DNA from: Misgurnus anguillicaudatus
Lineage: Eukaryota > Chordata > Actinopteri > Cypriniformes > Cobitidae
DNA length: 64,000 bases
Direction of reading: 5' to 3'
NCBI RefSeq assembly: GCF_027580225.2
Contig: NC_073358.2
Coordinates: 7,197,501 to 7,261,500, forward strand
In this document: positions 11,045 to 64,000 of the stretch, piece after piece
Layout: the number at the start of each line of letters is the position of its first letter
Position numbering within the stretch: position 1 is the first letter of the stretch
Translations under genes and position numbers: made by a program
Notes under the pieces: generated by a model
Seen by the model: the letters and a program-made list of their open reading frames with translations, nothing else
Databases searched by the model: none
Told to the model about the DNA's origin: nothing

Positions 11045-12079
11045 AAATCGATGTGAAAAGCTCACTTTATTCTCAAATGAATCATATCGGATCAAAAACA
11101 AAATAAACAACCTCTAAAATAACAAAACATTAACATATGAACATCAAGGCCTTGGTCACCATTAAGCTAATGTATGTATTCACGTTACCGTGTTGTTATG
11201 GGCGTCCCAAGCCTACAAGAAATGTTCACTTTTTCATTTTGTAGAAAACAGTCCTTAACATTCACCATTATTATCATCATCGTCATCATCAAGTCAAGTA
11301 TTGTTCGTATAGTCAGACTAAACTACAGTTAAGTTGATGACCATAAAGACGAACACACCTCAGTGATTCATACAGTACATTAAGTATTTATAATACAGGG
11401 CAAAACTGTTCACGTCCATTAAACATGGTCTATATATACAGCTTAAATAAGTGAAGCTTTAAAAGTCGCCTACTTAAGGATGCACAGAAAGTATGCACAG
11501 AAATACAACAATACATGTTGCTTGGCATTGTTGATATCAGTATGGCAAAAAAATGGGGTTTAAATAAGAAACACAATGCAAAGATGGTATGCATTTCATC
11601 AAATCAACTACATAAAAACAAACAACATAACTTGTGTTGAAAATCATCATACATTCTTGCAACACATGCTCTTGCATTTTGGTGATTCAGAAAAGTCATT
11701 AAAAAAGTAACATAGCTAATATTTTATTTTTGCTGTGAAATACAGTATCACTACATTTCAAAGTGACATTTTTTTCTTGTTGGTCTCTGGTGTTTAGATG
11801 TTACGCCAAAGGTAAGATCTGACTTCTTTCAGGGTGTTTTTTCTTATTATGTTGGATCATATAGTTGGTTGTTTTATGTCCATGCTGGTGAAGAATCGCC
11901 TGGTTGATCACAGTTTTGGCTTCGATGAAGGGAACTGCTCAGAGATGATCCTCTCTTCAAGGCTGCCAATGCATCATGAAAATGCCTTCATTGGCTCTTT
12001 TTTGCTTTTAGTCCCCTATTGGTCTGTATGCATCTCTCTCTTTCTCTTTCTCTCTCTCTCTTGGTCTTGCTGGTGGGTG
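11045..12079 (-). other. tecta: tecta 3' UTR with poly(A) signal
   Basis: About 1 kb of mostly unique sequence after the stop codon. An AATAAA hexamer on the minus strand at 11071-11066 is the best poly(A) signal; the end given is an estimate just beyond it. A pyrimidine/purine simple repeat (CT-rich on plus) lies at about 12031-12061. Confidence 0.6.
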
Positions 12080-53880
<41,801 letters not shown>

Positions 53881-53945
53881 CCTAAACACCTGAGAAACAC
53901 ATGCATGGCATTTATGTCTTTTGAAATTCTTAAAATGTGAAATGT

Positions 53946-54095
53946 AAAGTGTACCTGTATTTCAATTGGTAGAGCATTGCGTTAGCAACGCAAAGGTTGT
54001 GGATATGATTCAAATGTAAACACACATAGAAAGAGTTTAGATTGAATGCACTGTGAGTCACTTTGGAGGAAAGCATCTGTCTTTGAAACCTCATG
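53946..54095 (+). repeat. DANA/HE1-like tRNA-derived SINE
   Basis: tRNA-like head TTGGTAGAGCATTGCGTTAGC, then AACGCAAAGGTTGTGG (degenerate B box GATATGATTCAAAT), and the conserved tail-side motif CACTGTGAGTCACTTTGGAGG. This arrangement is known from cyprinid SINEs. Too degenerate to be a tRNA gene. Confidence 0.7.
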
Positions 54096-54099
54096 AATG

Positions 54100-56012
54100 A
54101 TGTCCCGCTTCCAGTCATGAGTCAATGACATATGATAAATTTAATGGAAAGCTATTCAAAAAAGTAACAACTAGGCCAAGACACATTTGTCTCCAATCTT
54201 TCCCAGTTTAAAGAGCAGTCTCCCAGGGCTCCCATGAGGGCATTCTGCCCCCTTCTCCCCCTGCATGGTGGGCCTGTCGTCCTAAGCTGAAAAGGTTCTA
54301 TTATGTGATGGCGAACAATGTGCAGGGATCACATTCTCCAGCGCTACCGTGTGAGTGGGCTGTGGTGATGCAGTTCTGGGCCATCACCGTGCCAGTAGGT
54401 TTGCGTCTGGGAGAACTCACCTTGCTCCTCTCCATCGTCTGAAGGGTCCATTACCAGGTGTTTATGTGCTATGACTTGTTGGCATCAGAGGAAGGGCCTT
54501 GAACATCGAGGCTAATGGGTTTAATTTAGCAGGCTTGAGTGCACAGAGTCTTAACGGCAACCCTGAGGGGCTAAAGTTTTAGTTTCAGTCCCTTCAGATT
54601 TACATAACCTTACCATGTCAAAATAAATAGGCATCCTTGTAAATTCCAGAATCTGGTGATGCTAAGGATGAAGATGATGTAAAACTGATCTTAAGTATAA
54701 AGGCATACAATTGATTCAAAGAGGAGGGCCAGATGTTTTCCTAGAAAGGGTAATAACAAAACCAGGAGTGAAGCTGGTTTAAACTAATGCAAACTACATT
54801 CCAGTCTAATCTACATGCATCTTACAAGGGATTTGTCAGTTATCTTCAATACTAAATGCATAGTATTCAAATACAACATAGTCGTGAAATAATTATATAG
54901 GCCGCTTTAAGCCTATTTAACATCTTTGGGAATGTTGGACTAATGCATAACATGAGAAACACTGTAAAATATTTGCTGTAATTATGCAGCTGGTTGCCAG
55001 TAACTTACTGTAGAGGATAAAGACTGAAAATGTTTCATGTTCATTTAACTTTGAACAATTTGTGGCCAGTAAATAACATAAATGTAAAATCTACAGTAAG
55101 TTACTGTAGCTAGTTGCCAGTAATACCCAGTAATACTGTAATTTCTACAGAAAATTTTCATAGTGTACATAATTTATATAACTATAATTCAGTCAATTGA
55201 AGGTTACAGTCGCCACATTCATGGATCCACTAATCACAGAAACCCACAAACTTGCTCATTCAGCACACAAAGCAAGAACCTTAAACCATTAGGATAAAAA
55301 AAATGAACCTCAGGATTTGTGTTACTGTGAAAACTCTTTACCAAGAAGTAATAAATTAAATGTAAATGCCTGCCACACTATTTATCATATAGCAAAACAA
55401 GTATTTTGTTCTCATAAAGATAAATCCTAAAAGTATCTTACTAGAAATTGGTGCAATTGTTAGTATAAACATAATAAAGGAAAACCTAAAACTACTTTTG
55501 CATTCACATATAGCAACAGACACTACTGTAAATATGAATACAATCTATTTAATTGAGAATGTGATTCAGACTCTTAACTAAAATCCATTTCCTTAAGAAA
55601 AGCCTATGTTTGGATAGGATGCTGCACAGACAAACTTGCCATTTGGTGGGATTCCCAAGTGCACCATGAGATGCCGTGTGTGAAGCCAAAAGGCAAATCC
55701 ACATCGCATAGATAGACTGGCAAAGTTCATTTGGCTAACCTTTCAGAAACTGATCTCAAACGAGCTGCCCGTCTGACAACTGGCATTATTACCAGCGATG
55801 TTATCAAATTGACTTTGTTACCATTTGGCTGTTAAAACCTATCATTTACATTTTCACGCACAAAGTGTTTTGCCTAAAGAGAGAGAAGGTGGGTGTTAAA
55901 GAGGCAAAGAGCAACTGAACATCACTTACAAAGAGAAAGCAAGACAGGAAAACAGCACAAGAACTTTTTACAAAAGAGCACCAGAGATCGCAACTCAGAA
56001 ATCGGCACTTAC
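54100..56012 (-). other. tecta: Rest of tecta first intron
   Basis: Largely unique sequence. A palindrome with CAGTAACTTACTGTAG arms lies at about 54961-55165. No coding exon was found. Confidence 0.5.
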
Positions 56013-56060
56013 CTGCCTTCAGAGGACGGAAGTTCAGCACGTCACCTGTACATCAGCTTG
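56013..56060 (-). other. tecta: tecta probable non-coding first exon (5' UTR), 5' end not defined
   Basis: On the minus strand a good donor (GGCAG|GTAAGT) sits at 56013, following non-repetitive sequence and lying upstream of the start-codon exon, whose own acceptor begins at 53889 before the ATG. That acceptor implies at least one upstream 5' UTR exon. The transcription start cannot be placed; I see no TATA box. The given right edge is only nominal. Confidence 0.35.
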
Positions 56061-58640
56061 TAAGTCACATCCAAGTGGGTACCATCAACGCTGTCTCAAG
56101 AGCGGAGGGACTCTGCTCTTGGATGCAAAAACAAAAGGGGAGGGGGAGAATGCTCAGAGCTCTCCTAAATCCTTAACTCACACAGAACACTCTGCTGGTC
56201 CAATTCCACCAGACTACCACCAAAGACAAGAATGGCAAACACGGCCCAATCCGTGCCTCGGGGTGCACTTGATTTCAAAGAGCAAGTCTGGAGAAAGCGA
56301 TCCCAGAATGAGAGAACTAAGGAAAAGTGAGTGAGTGAGTTCCCTGTACAGCTCTACTGGAGGGAGACGCATCAGAGACAGGTGCTACCTTTTGCATAAG
56401 GGATAGTGTTAAACTTAATCTGAGATCTGTTTTTTGGGCAAGGGGAGGACAGGAGAGGGAGAAGGAAGGAAAGAGGGGTGGGGATGAAGAGAGGGGCTGA
56501 AACTTTTGAAAGAGGGAAAGTAAGAGAAAAGAACAAGAGAAGAGTGGATGAGAGAAACTGAAGGGGAGGGGGTTGAGGTTTGGACCAGTGAAGGGTGGCG
56601 TTTGCTAAGCAAGTGAAGGGAAATATTGAAACTAGACCCGTAACCACAGAGAGGATTTCTGAAGAAAATGTCAGGCCTTTGGACCGAACTCCAATTCCCT
56701 AGACGGCAGCCCTCTCTATAGCTAGTGCACAGTCCACTGCATCTCTTCAGGGTTTCTTCGGCCCACCCTAGGGGCATTTATTTACAAAAAGAAACACGGC
56801 AGAAAAACATTGCTTTATTTGGTTGAAAAAAGAGAGAGGATCTTAGGTTACCACATTAACATAAATCAGTTTGGACACTGTGTGTATGTGTATCAGTGCT
56901 TCCCCTCCAGTCTTACTGAGCAACCTGCACTAATTAAAGACAACCTCATTTGACACGGCTCACTCAACCCTGGGTTAGACTCCAAATGGGACTCATTTCC
57001 ATAGATGTGCTGCTGAGATAACAACGAAAAGGGGGAAAATCATTGGTGCATCCGTGATGACAGGGTCTGGGAAGGAGATGGGAGAGAGATCTGAGTCAGA
57101 CTTAACATTGTTTCTGGGAGGACAGTGGACGAAACTAGATACCGGAGGTGGGCAGGATGTGTGAAAGCCGACTGGACGGACGCAGACCCCAGATTCCCTG
57201 TGACCAATGTAGAGATCCCAGTGGAGGGTTCCTTTACACCTTGTTGCTTTGTTGTGTAAATCCAGCCCATACTCTTAACCAAACTAGTGCACAACAAGGA
57301 CACAGAGAATTTGACTAAGAACGTAATGTGGTCCCAGACTGACTGATGGACAGTTGGATCATCTTGTGCAGGAATGGCCAGAAAATACACGAGCAGAAAT
57401 AAAGAGTGAGTACAGAAGGGACACAGCAAACCCTATCCCCTTCTTACTGTGTAATGAGCTTGCTAATAGTTCTTATCATTCTGTCTTTTTTTGTCCCTCA
57501 TTCTATATAATCTAAACTGAAAAACAATAAATGTTGTGATTGTGGAGTAGGTCAGCCCACCTGAGATAATTCTGATTCCTTACAATCAGTTTCAGTCTCT
57601 CAATGAACAAGAGACCGCTATGAACTTCACGATAAGCGTTACCTCTACTGTCTGGGCGTAGGAGTCAAGTGTCTGATAAAATGTAATCACAAACTGTCAG
57701 CTCCATCAACCACCTGCCAAGTAAACCTGGCAGATTAAATCAGGCTGACCGAATTACCATAATGTCAACGGGTACAACGGGACCTTTGGAGCCATCAAAC
57801 CATTTGCGTGGGAAAGAACTCATGCAAAGTTGAAAGCACTAATGCTGCAGTTGCTTGCTGGTAGGTCCACCAGGCCTGACCCTGAAAGCGGGAAAAGGTC
57901 CTGGACAAGAACCTTGCCGGGTCATCCAATATCTTCATTTTCATCCAAACCCCCTTCATGGATCCCATCCCCAAGCAGTTGCTTTTACCTCATTTTCTTA
58001 CTGTTTCCCAACAATGTCAAGCCCCCTGAAGGTAACTGAAACCTTCCCAGAAAACATCTCCCCCTCCTGGCCACACAATGAGCCTCCTTCAGCCTTCGTT
58101 GGTTCATGGTGCACAGGGTAGATCAAGCTACCAGGTGCCCAGCCAGCTCTTTTGCTCTAGCTATGGAGTAAGGCGATAAAAAAAGTTAAAATCCCCAATC
58201 CAAAACACACCGAATCCCCAGGCAGCTCTCTGTGTGACCTTGTCTTTGTTGCTCACTGCTGCTTTTATGCCCTTGTAATCCCTTCTGTCACTCTTCCCTT
58301 GGACTTGCACAACTATTGGCATTGCCGATTCACCAGGCTACTGCTTAACACTGGAAAGCTATGCTGCCCAAATAGTAAGGCCAATAATGAGAGGGAAGTT
58401 TCAAGTCAGGTTGGACAGAGCTGTGTGATTGTGTGACAGTGACTCCAGATTTGGCACGTGTAGCTTTCACCTGTAGGCGTGACAGACCACTACTTCAAAG
58501 TCAACAGCACCAATTAGACATGAGTTTTTGGTCAGACATTCTGCTGCAGTGATCTAGGAGGCAGGCTTCATGTGATTGTCTGGCTGGATTGACACGAGTT
58601 AGATGCTAGAATTTGTTTAGGATCTTGGTGAGGCCTCATG
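56061..58640. other. Upstream region of tecta, unique sequence, no gene seen
   Basis: About 2.6 kb with few repeats, unlike the rest of the window. Open frames of up to 129 codons exist on both strands but lack domains, splice context or consistent coding character. A purine-rich tract lies at about 56436-56585. As the likely promoter-proximal region of tecta it could hold regulatory sequence, but no specific site can be named. Confidence 0.45.
56436..56585 (+). repeat. Polypurine tract
   Basis: About 150 bp almost entirely A and G on the plus strand (GGGAGGACAGGAGAGGGAG..., few pyrimidines), so polypyrimidine on the tecta sense strand. Confidence 0.7.
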
Positions 58641-58645
58641 CCCTG

Positions 58646-59910
58646 TTTACACCTGGTATTAGGATGCGTTTTGGTTAATCAGATCACAAGTGGACGATAC
58701 TTTAGCATGTTTTCGGGTTCGTTCTCTGGAAGTCGCGTTGGTCGACCGCATACGTCATCAAGGTTTAATTTTTCGGGTTTAATTTCAGAAAAGCAACCGT
58801 TACATTTCAAGGTAAGAATGAAACTACAATGATTGTATGTCTTAAAAGAAATAAATCTTAATTTTCTAATGTATTTAACTGAATTGTGAGAACCTTGATG
58901 ATGACGTATGCGGTCAAGCAACGCGACTTCCGGAGAACGAACCCGAAAACATGTTCAGGAGGTGTCCGGCGGAACTGGCACGAATGGCCACCCTACGATA
59001 CTTAAAGGGATAGTTCGGCCAAAAATAATATTAAACCCATGATTTACTCATCCCCAAGCCGTCCGAGATGCATATATCCATCATTTTCCAGACTAACACA
59101 TTTTCAGTTATTTTAGAAAATGCCTTAGATCTTCCAGGACTTCACAGTAAAGTTACGGGGTCCACGTCCTTCAAGTCCAAAAAATTTGCATTTATCCTTC
59201 CCCAAATAAATCCAAATGGTTCCAGGATAAAAAAAAGGGTAATGTATATTTAAAACTTTATAAACAAAAATAACTAGCTTCTGATAATGCTGCCATCTTA
59301 GACTCCTCATTATTCAGGAGAGAGTATTAGCGTAGTGTACGCACTTTTCTTAGTGACATATGACAAATGCGGAGGGCAGGGGCACAAAGCAGCAGCAGAG
59401 AACCCTCCGATAACTGCGTCCGCTCTCATCTTAAATTCGGACGTGACTAAAATGCCAGCGACGCTGCGTTATCGGAAGCTAGTTATTTTTCGTTTATAAA
59501 GTTTTAAATATGGATATTTCTACAACAACACACCGTGTGGATTACCCTCAGAAGGCCTTTGTTTATCATCCTGGAGCCGTTTGGATTTATTTGGGGAAGG
59601 ATAAATGCAAATTTTTTTAACCTGAAAAACGTGGACCCCGTAACTTTACTGTTAACGACTGGAAGATCTAAAACATTTACTAAAATAACTGAAAATGTGT
59701 TTGTCTGAAAACTTATGGACATATGCATCTCGGACGGCTTGGGGGTGAGTAAATCATGGGTTTAATATAATTTTTGGCCGAACTATCCCTTTAATACAGG
59801 TGTAAATGGGGTGTAAAATGTTTTGAGCTCATCCACTTTTGACCACATTTAGAGGTAGTCAAAAGCGCATTCAACCGGATTGCTTTTGTGGTGTAAATGC
59901 TCATGTGGTC
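58646..59910. mobile_element. Inverted-repeat element (GTTTACACCTGGTATTA), with nested TTAA element
   Basis: The left end CCCTGTTTACACCTGGTATTA recurs at 63652. Inner arms at 58700-58760 and 58895-58965 pair (GTCGCGTTGGTCGACCGC and complement). A complete TTAA foldback element is inserted at 59002-59794. The right limit is uncertain. Confidence 0.55.
59002..59794. mobile_element. TTAA foldback element, GGGATAGTTCGGCCAAAAAT ends
   Basis: Arms of about 250 bp from TTAAAGGGATAGTTCGGCC and its complement; the arms share CAAGCCGTCCGAGATGC and TTATCCTTCCCCAAATAAAT. No protein. Confidence 0.78.
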
Positions 59911-60095
59911 GAGAAGCCACAAAGGATACTCTCCACCTATTGATCTAACACGTGATGTACTGAGTACAATGTTTTAACATCTTGTCCTGACTTCTAGCGT
60001 GAACCCACAGTGTCCAGCTCAGTCTTTAGACCAGTGTTACTCGGCAAGCTTTAATTTGGATATTGGATATTTGGATATGTAGAATGAATCACATA

Positions 60096-61007
60096 TTAAA
60101 GGAATATTCCATTTTCTTAAAAGAAAAATCCAGACAATCCACTCACCACCATGTCATCCAAAATGCCGATGCCCTTCCTTGTTCAGTCGAGAAGAAACCA
60201 CGTTTCCTGAGGAAAACATTGCAGGACTTTTCCCACTTTAATGGACTCCAACAGACACCAACAACCAACACCCAACTCAACACGTAACATGTTTTTTCAA
60301 CGGAGTTTCAAAGGACTATAAACAATCCCAAACGAGGCATAAGGGTCTTATCTAGCAAAACTTTTTGACAAGAAAAATAAAAAATATGCTCTTTTGAACC
60401 AAAGCTTTTCGTCTAGGTCCGGTCCAGCGCGACCTAACGTAAATGCGTAGTGACGTAGGGAGGTCACGTGTTACATATATAAAACGCACATTTGCGGACC
60501 ATTGTAAACAATAAACTGACACAAAGACATTAATTAGTATCAGTTGACATACAACAACGTAGGAACGGTCCTCTTTCAACACACTTGTAAACACTGGGGC
60601 GGAGTTTTGCGTCCGTCCTCTGTGACCTATTGACGTGATGACGTATTGCGTGGGGTCACCTGGCGCATAACGACCAGATCTAGACAAGAGGTTGTGCTTT
60701 AAAAGTGTATATTTGTTATTTTTCTTGTCAAAAATGACAATCGTTTTGCTAGATAAGACACTTATGCCTCGTTTGGGATTGTTTATAGTCCTTTGAAACT
60801 CCGTTGAAAAAAACTGTTACGTGTTGAGTTAAGTGTTAATTGTTGGTGTCTATTAAAGTCCACTAAAATGAGAAAAATCCTGCAATGTTTTCCTCAAAAA
60901 CATAATTTCTTCTCGACTGAACAAAGAAAGACATCAACATTTTGGATGACATGGTGGTGAGTAAATTATCTGGATTTTTCTTTTCAGAAAATGGAATATT
61001 CCTTTAA
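60096..61007. mobile_element. TTAA foldback element, GGAATATTCCATTTTC ends
   Basis: Complete copy of the 34325-35178 family. Arms are about 270 bp. The outer 205 bp of the arms differ by about 26 changes, 23 of them T (right arm, complemented) versus C (left arm); inside that, the arms match almost perfectly. Confidence 0.8.
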
Positions 61008-61052
61008 GTCCTGTAATAATAAAACAAAAGTTAACAAAGAATTTACCTAACA

Positions 61053-61365
61053 CACCCTACTAAAAATTTAGCTAAGACCAGCATAAGCTGGTGAGCTGAT
61101 TTGAGCTGGTCTCCCAGCTTGGTTTTTGCTGGTGTAGCAAGCTGGTCTAGTTGTGTTTTGGTCACTTTTTAAGCTGGCCTTGCTGTGTTTTGGTCCCTCT
61201 TTAAGCTGGTCTAGCTGTACTTAGCTGGACAGGCTGAAAGACCAGCTGACTTACCAGCTTGCCCAGCTTTGCCAGGCTGGAAGGACCAGCTTAGACCATT
61301 TGCTGCCACCTTAAACCAGCTACCAGCTTATGCCGGTCTTAGCCGGATCCTTCAGCAGGGTAGAC
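61053..61365. mobile_element. AGCTGG-rich foldback element, copy 2
   Basis: Arms AGACCAGCATAAGCTGG and CCAGCTTATGCCGGTCTTAG around AGCTGGTCTAGCTG-rich sequence. Confidence 0.65.
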
Positions 61366-61412
61366 AGAGAAAGAAACATTAAAAATCAATTACACCAAAC
61401 CCATACCAGTGT

Positions 61413-62900
61413 TTTATTTATTCTAAACATCTTTCAATATGGCATTCCACAGAACAACATATTACAATACCATTCGTTTTAATAACACAAATCACACAAC
61501 TATTTTCCATATTAGCATTCGCGTAATCATTAACACTGAAAAATTACCCATGGCACAAGCCAACGGCCCGCGTTACACTCTCATGATTATACAGATAAGC
61601 ACAATAACAAAGTAAATATGTCAGCACCTGCTCTGTTAACAACATTGTGGCATAGAAGCCAGATGTCCTTTGGGAGCAGAACAGAGAGGATCAAGTGTCA
61701 TTACCAAAGCCAAAACACAATGAGAACAAAATATGAGCAATGAGAAACGTGTAGAGACACAAGCACAGATGAAAGACCGGAGAAAGGACAGCAGGATGTG
61801 AACACGCTATAGTTTGTGAATCAAAGGAAAACAATGCAGTTCTAGTGAGGCAAAATTTGTATGCAAATTAGGTCATTACAAAGCATTTTGGGGATCTGCG
61901 ATTGAGAAAGAGAGAAGTGTGGCAACAATATAGTATAATAAAAGTCGGACAAACTATGAAGATCAAACTACATTTTTTTCGATAAAGGACAATGCTAGGA
62001 TCTATGAGCAAAACTGAGTCATAAATTAAGACTTAATTTGGTTTTCTGTCATAATAACAAATGATCAATGTGACATAATCCGTCTCAATGACCAAAAACA
62101 TCCATGTGGGCTCTTTTTCTATCAATAGGGATAATACATATAACCTCCTTAGCTTATCTTGAACCCCTAATGGTTTCTGAGCCCCCTGTTAAACACCGTC
62201 CTCTGGGATTGGGTTCCATAGGGACAGTTTGGTAACTAGAGAGGGAGTCTATACTATATCAGTCACTCCGACATTAGAGCCATTCTGCCGGGAAACGGTA
62301 TGGGAATGAACAGGACAAGCCCTGGTAATACAAGCCCTGAAATGTATAGACTAAAATATGCTGAGCAGGGTCTAAGTTTAACGGCAAAACATAAATGGGA
62401 AAAATCTATAATTTACATATGACTGTCCTTTAATGTCTCCATGAGATTATAATAGATTAAAATAATAAAATAAATAAAAAATATTGAACAACAGGGACAT
62501 CAACAAATAAGTCCACATTGCACAAAACTGGGGTCCCGGGACCACCAGAAGGCTCCCTAGAAAATTTAAAAGCAAAAATGGTAAAAGTCTACTATGTGTA
62601 GCCAAATATTTAAGAACGGAAACGATATGCTGCCTTTATAACATCGCATTTACTGTTCATCCAAAACAGTTTAAATGTTTCTTTATGTCTATGGCTGTGC
62701 ACCATTAGACAAACCTTATAGGTCTCCTTCTACCAATATAAGTCTCTAATGACATATACAAACCCAGGAGGGTTACAGGTTTTTAAGTGACCCTGTTGTA
62801 ATTTAAGCAGATAGGAAGTTACTTTGTGGCTGGTGTTACATCTGAGGTTTACTTTCTATATGGCCTCTGTTAATTCTTGCAACCAGACCACTTTAGTACC
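61413..62900 (-). other. Possible 3' UTR of an upstream minus-strand gene
   Basis: 1.5 kb of unique, AT-rich, repeat-free sequence. Overlapping AATAAA hexamers on the minus strand at 61413-61422 are placed just where the unique block ends and repeats resume. In mammals TBCEL lies immediately upstream of TECTA in the same orientation, so its 3' UTR is a reasonable guess. No coding sequence is visible. Confidence 0.3.
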
Positions 62901-62913
62901 TCACTGCTGCATC

Positions 62914-63422
62914 TTAAAGGAAACACCACGTTTTTCAATATTTTACTATGTTCCCACCTCAACCTAGACAAAACAATACATCCCTATTTTTTTCAATGCG
63001 TGCACTTAATCCCCGCACAGCGCGTCGTAAACGCGTCAGCACCTAGCCTAGCCCCATTCATTCCCCAGGATCCAAACAAGGATGAACCCAGAAGCCACCA
63101 AACACCTCCATGTTTTCCCCATTTAAAGATTTCTCCACTTAAAAAAATCACCACGTTTTAGTTTGTACCACCATACTTACGCATGTAACTACTCATGTAT
63201 CAGTCTTTAAATAGGGAAAACATGGAAGTGTTTGGTGGCCTCCAAACTCATCCCCGCCTGGATCCCAAGGAATGAATGGGGCTAGGCCAAACGCCAACAC
63301 ATTCACAAGGCGCTGCACAAAGATAAAGTGCACACACCGAAACAAGATAGGTATGTATTCATTTCTCTAATCTGAGGCAAGAGCCCAGTAAAACATTGAA
63401 AAACGGTGGTGTTTACCTCTAA
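62914..63422. mobile_element. TTAA foldback element, copy 2 of the 7160 family, T-to-C rich
   Basis: Left TTAAAGGAAACACCACG, right GTGGTGTTTACCTCTAA (right TTAA mutated). Contains the family landmarks CAGTCTTTAAATAGGGAAAAC and GAATGAATGGGGCTAGG. Compared with the relative at 18797-18995, both arms show a marked excess of C in place of T. Confidence 0.75.
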
Positions 63423-63668
63423 AGGTACAGGCAGCATACAGGTACAACTGTTGCAACTTCATGCTGCTTTAAAACTAGGCAAGGTTTGTTGTCTTGGTCT
63501 GACTGCTTTAAATACAAAGTCAATAAAGTGATCGTATGCATCATTCACAAACTTTATTTCTGAACGCCACAAGTATACATACCCAGCCACAACAAATGCA
63601 TGCTTTTAAAAGTGACAATATGAAGAAAGCGCAATGAATTTAGATTTAGGCCCTGTTTACACCTGGTA

Positions 63669-63976
63669 TTAAAGTGATAGCTCACCCAAAAATGAGCATT
63701 AATTCACTTAACATCATGTTGTTACAAACCTGTATACATTTGTTTTTTCTGAGGAAGATATTTTGAGGAATGTTTGTAACCAAATAGACCACAAGCCCCA
63801 TCGACCTTCACAGTATTCTTTTTCTTACTATGGATGTCAATGGGGCTTCTGATGGGTTTGGTTAAAATAACTTCATTTGTGTTCATCAGAACAAAGAAAT
63901 TTATACAGGTTTGTAACAACATAAGGGTGAGTAAATGATGACAGATTTTTAATTTTGGGGTGAACTATCCCTTTAA
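63669..63976. mobile_element. TTAA foldback element, AGTGATAGCTCACCCAAAAATG ends
   Basis: Intact TTAA at both edges, arms of about 130 bp (GTTACAAACCTGTATA.., complement TATACAGGTTTGTAACAAC). It is inserted directly after a GTTTACACCTGGTATT end of another family. Confidence 0.75.
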
Positions 63977-64000
63977 GATGCATTTTGGTCGATCGAATCA

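Noticed and set aside
53946..54020. tRNA gene on the plus strand
   Set aside because: The tRNA-like head is degenerate and continues into the SINE body; no complete cloverleaf or correct T arm.
56372..57429. Open frames of 91-129 codons upstream of tecta as genes
   Set aside because: They come from the polypurine tract and unique non-coding sequence; no domain, no splice-supported extension, overlapping frames in several phases.

Overview
This window looks like genome from a ray-finned fish, most likely a cyprinid or close relative. It holds a vertebrate multi-exon gene with GT/AG introns and no prokaryotic operon structure. It is also packed with teleost-style elements: a degraded Tc1-like transposon, hAT-type elements with 8-bp target duplications, a DANA/HE1-like tRNA SINE, and many inverted-repeat elements flanked by TTAA.

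The main gene is tecta (alpha-tectorin), on the minus strand. I traced 25 coding exons from the start codon at 53880 to the stop at 12080. Splice phases agree at every junction and the coding length is 6612 nt (2203 codons plus stop; human TECTA is about 2155 residues). In order, the protein has a signal peptide, a NIDO domain, four vWD/C8/TIL-type assemblies (the third strongly degenerate), a ZP domain, a basic cleavage-like site (IRRR), an EGF-like module and a C-terminal GPI-anchor-type hydrophobic tail. This is the known layout of the non-collagenous matrix protein of the inner-ear tectorial/otolithic membranes. A probable non-coding first exon ends at 56013, and the 3' UTR runs to a poly(A) signal near 11066.

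Just downstream, on the same strand, a CpG-rich 5' exon (about 10721-11000) starts a second gene. Its first coding exon is 1545-2051 and it leaves the window at the left. I do not recognise its Ser/Arg/Pro-rich product. The 8.6-kb intron between these exons is a minisatellite array broken up by successive element insertions, plus a tandem tRNA-SINE block.

Right of tecta (56-64 kb) there is no convincing gene. About 61.4-62.9 kb could be the 3' UTR of a further minus-strand gene; in mammals TBCEL lies there.

The most unusual signal is in the inverted-repeat elements. At four places one copy or arm differs from its relatives almost only by strand-asymmetric A-to-G (or T-to-C) changes, up to 23 in about 205 bp. 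This resembles ADAR hyper-editing of a double-stranded hairpin, but it is in genomic DNA. Other points of interest are a tandem array of a foldback element that carries a piece of host flank in each unit, and more than a dozen elements that share TTAA...CTTTAA termini.
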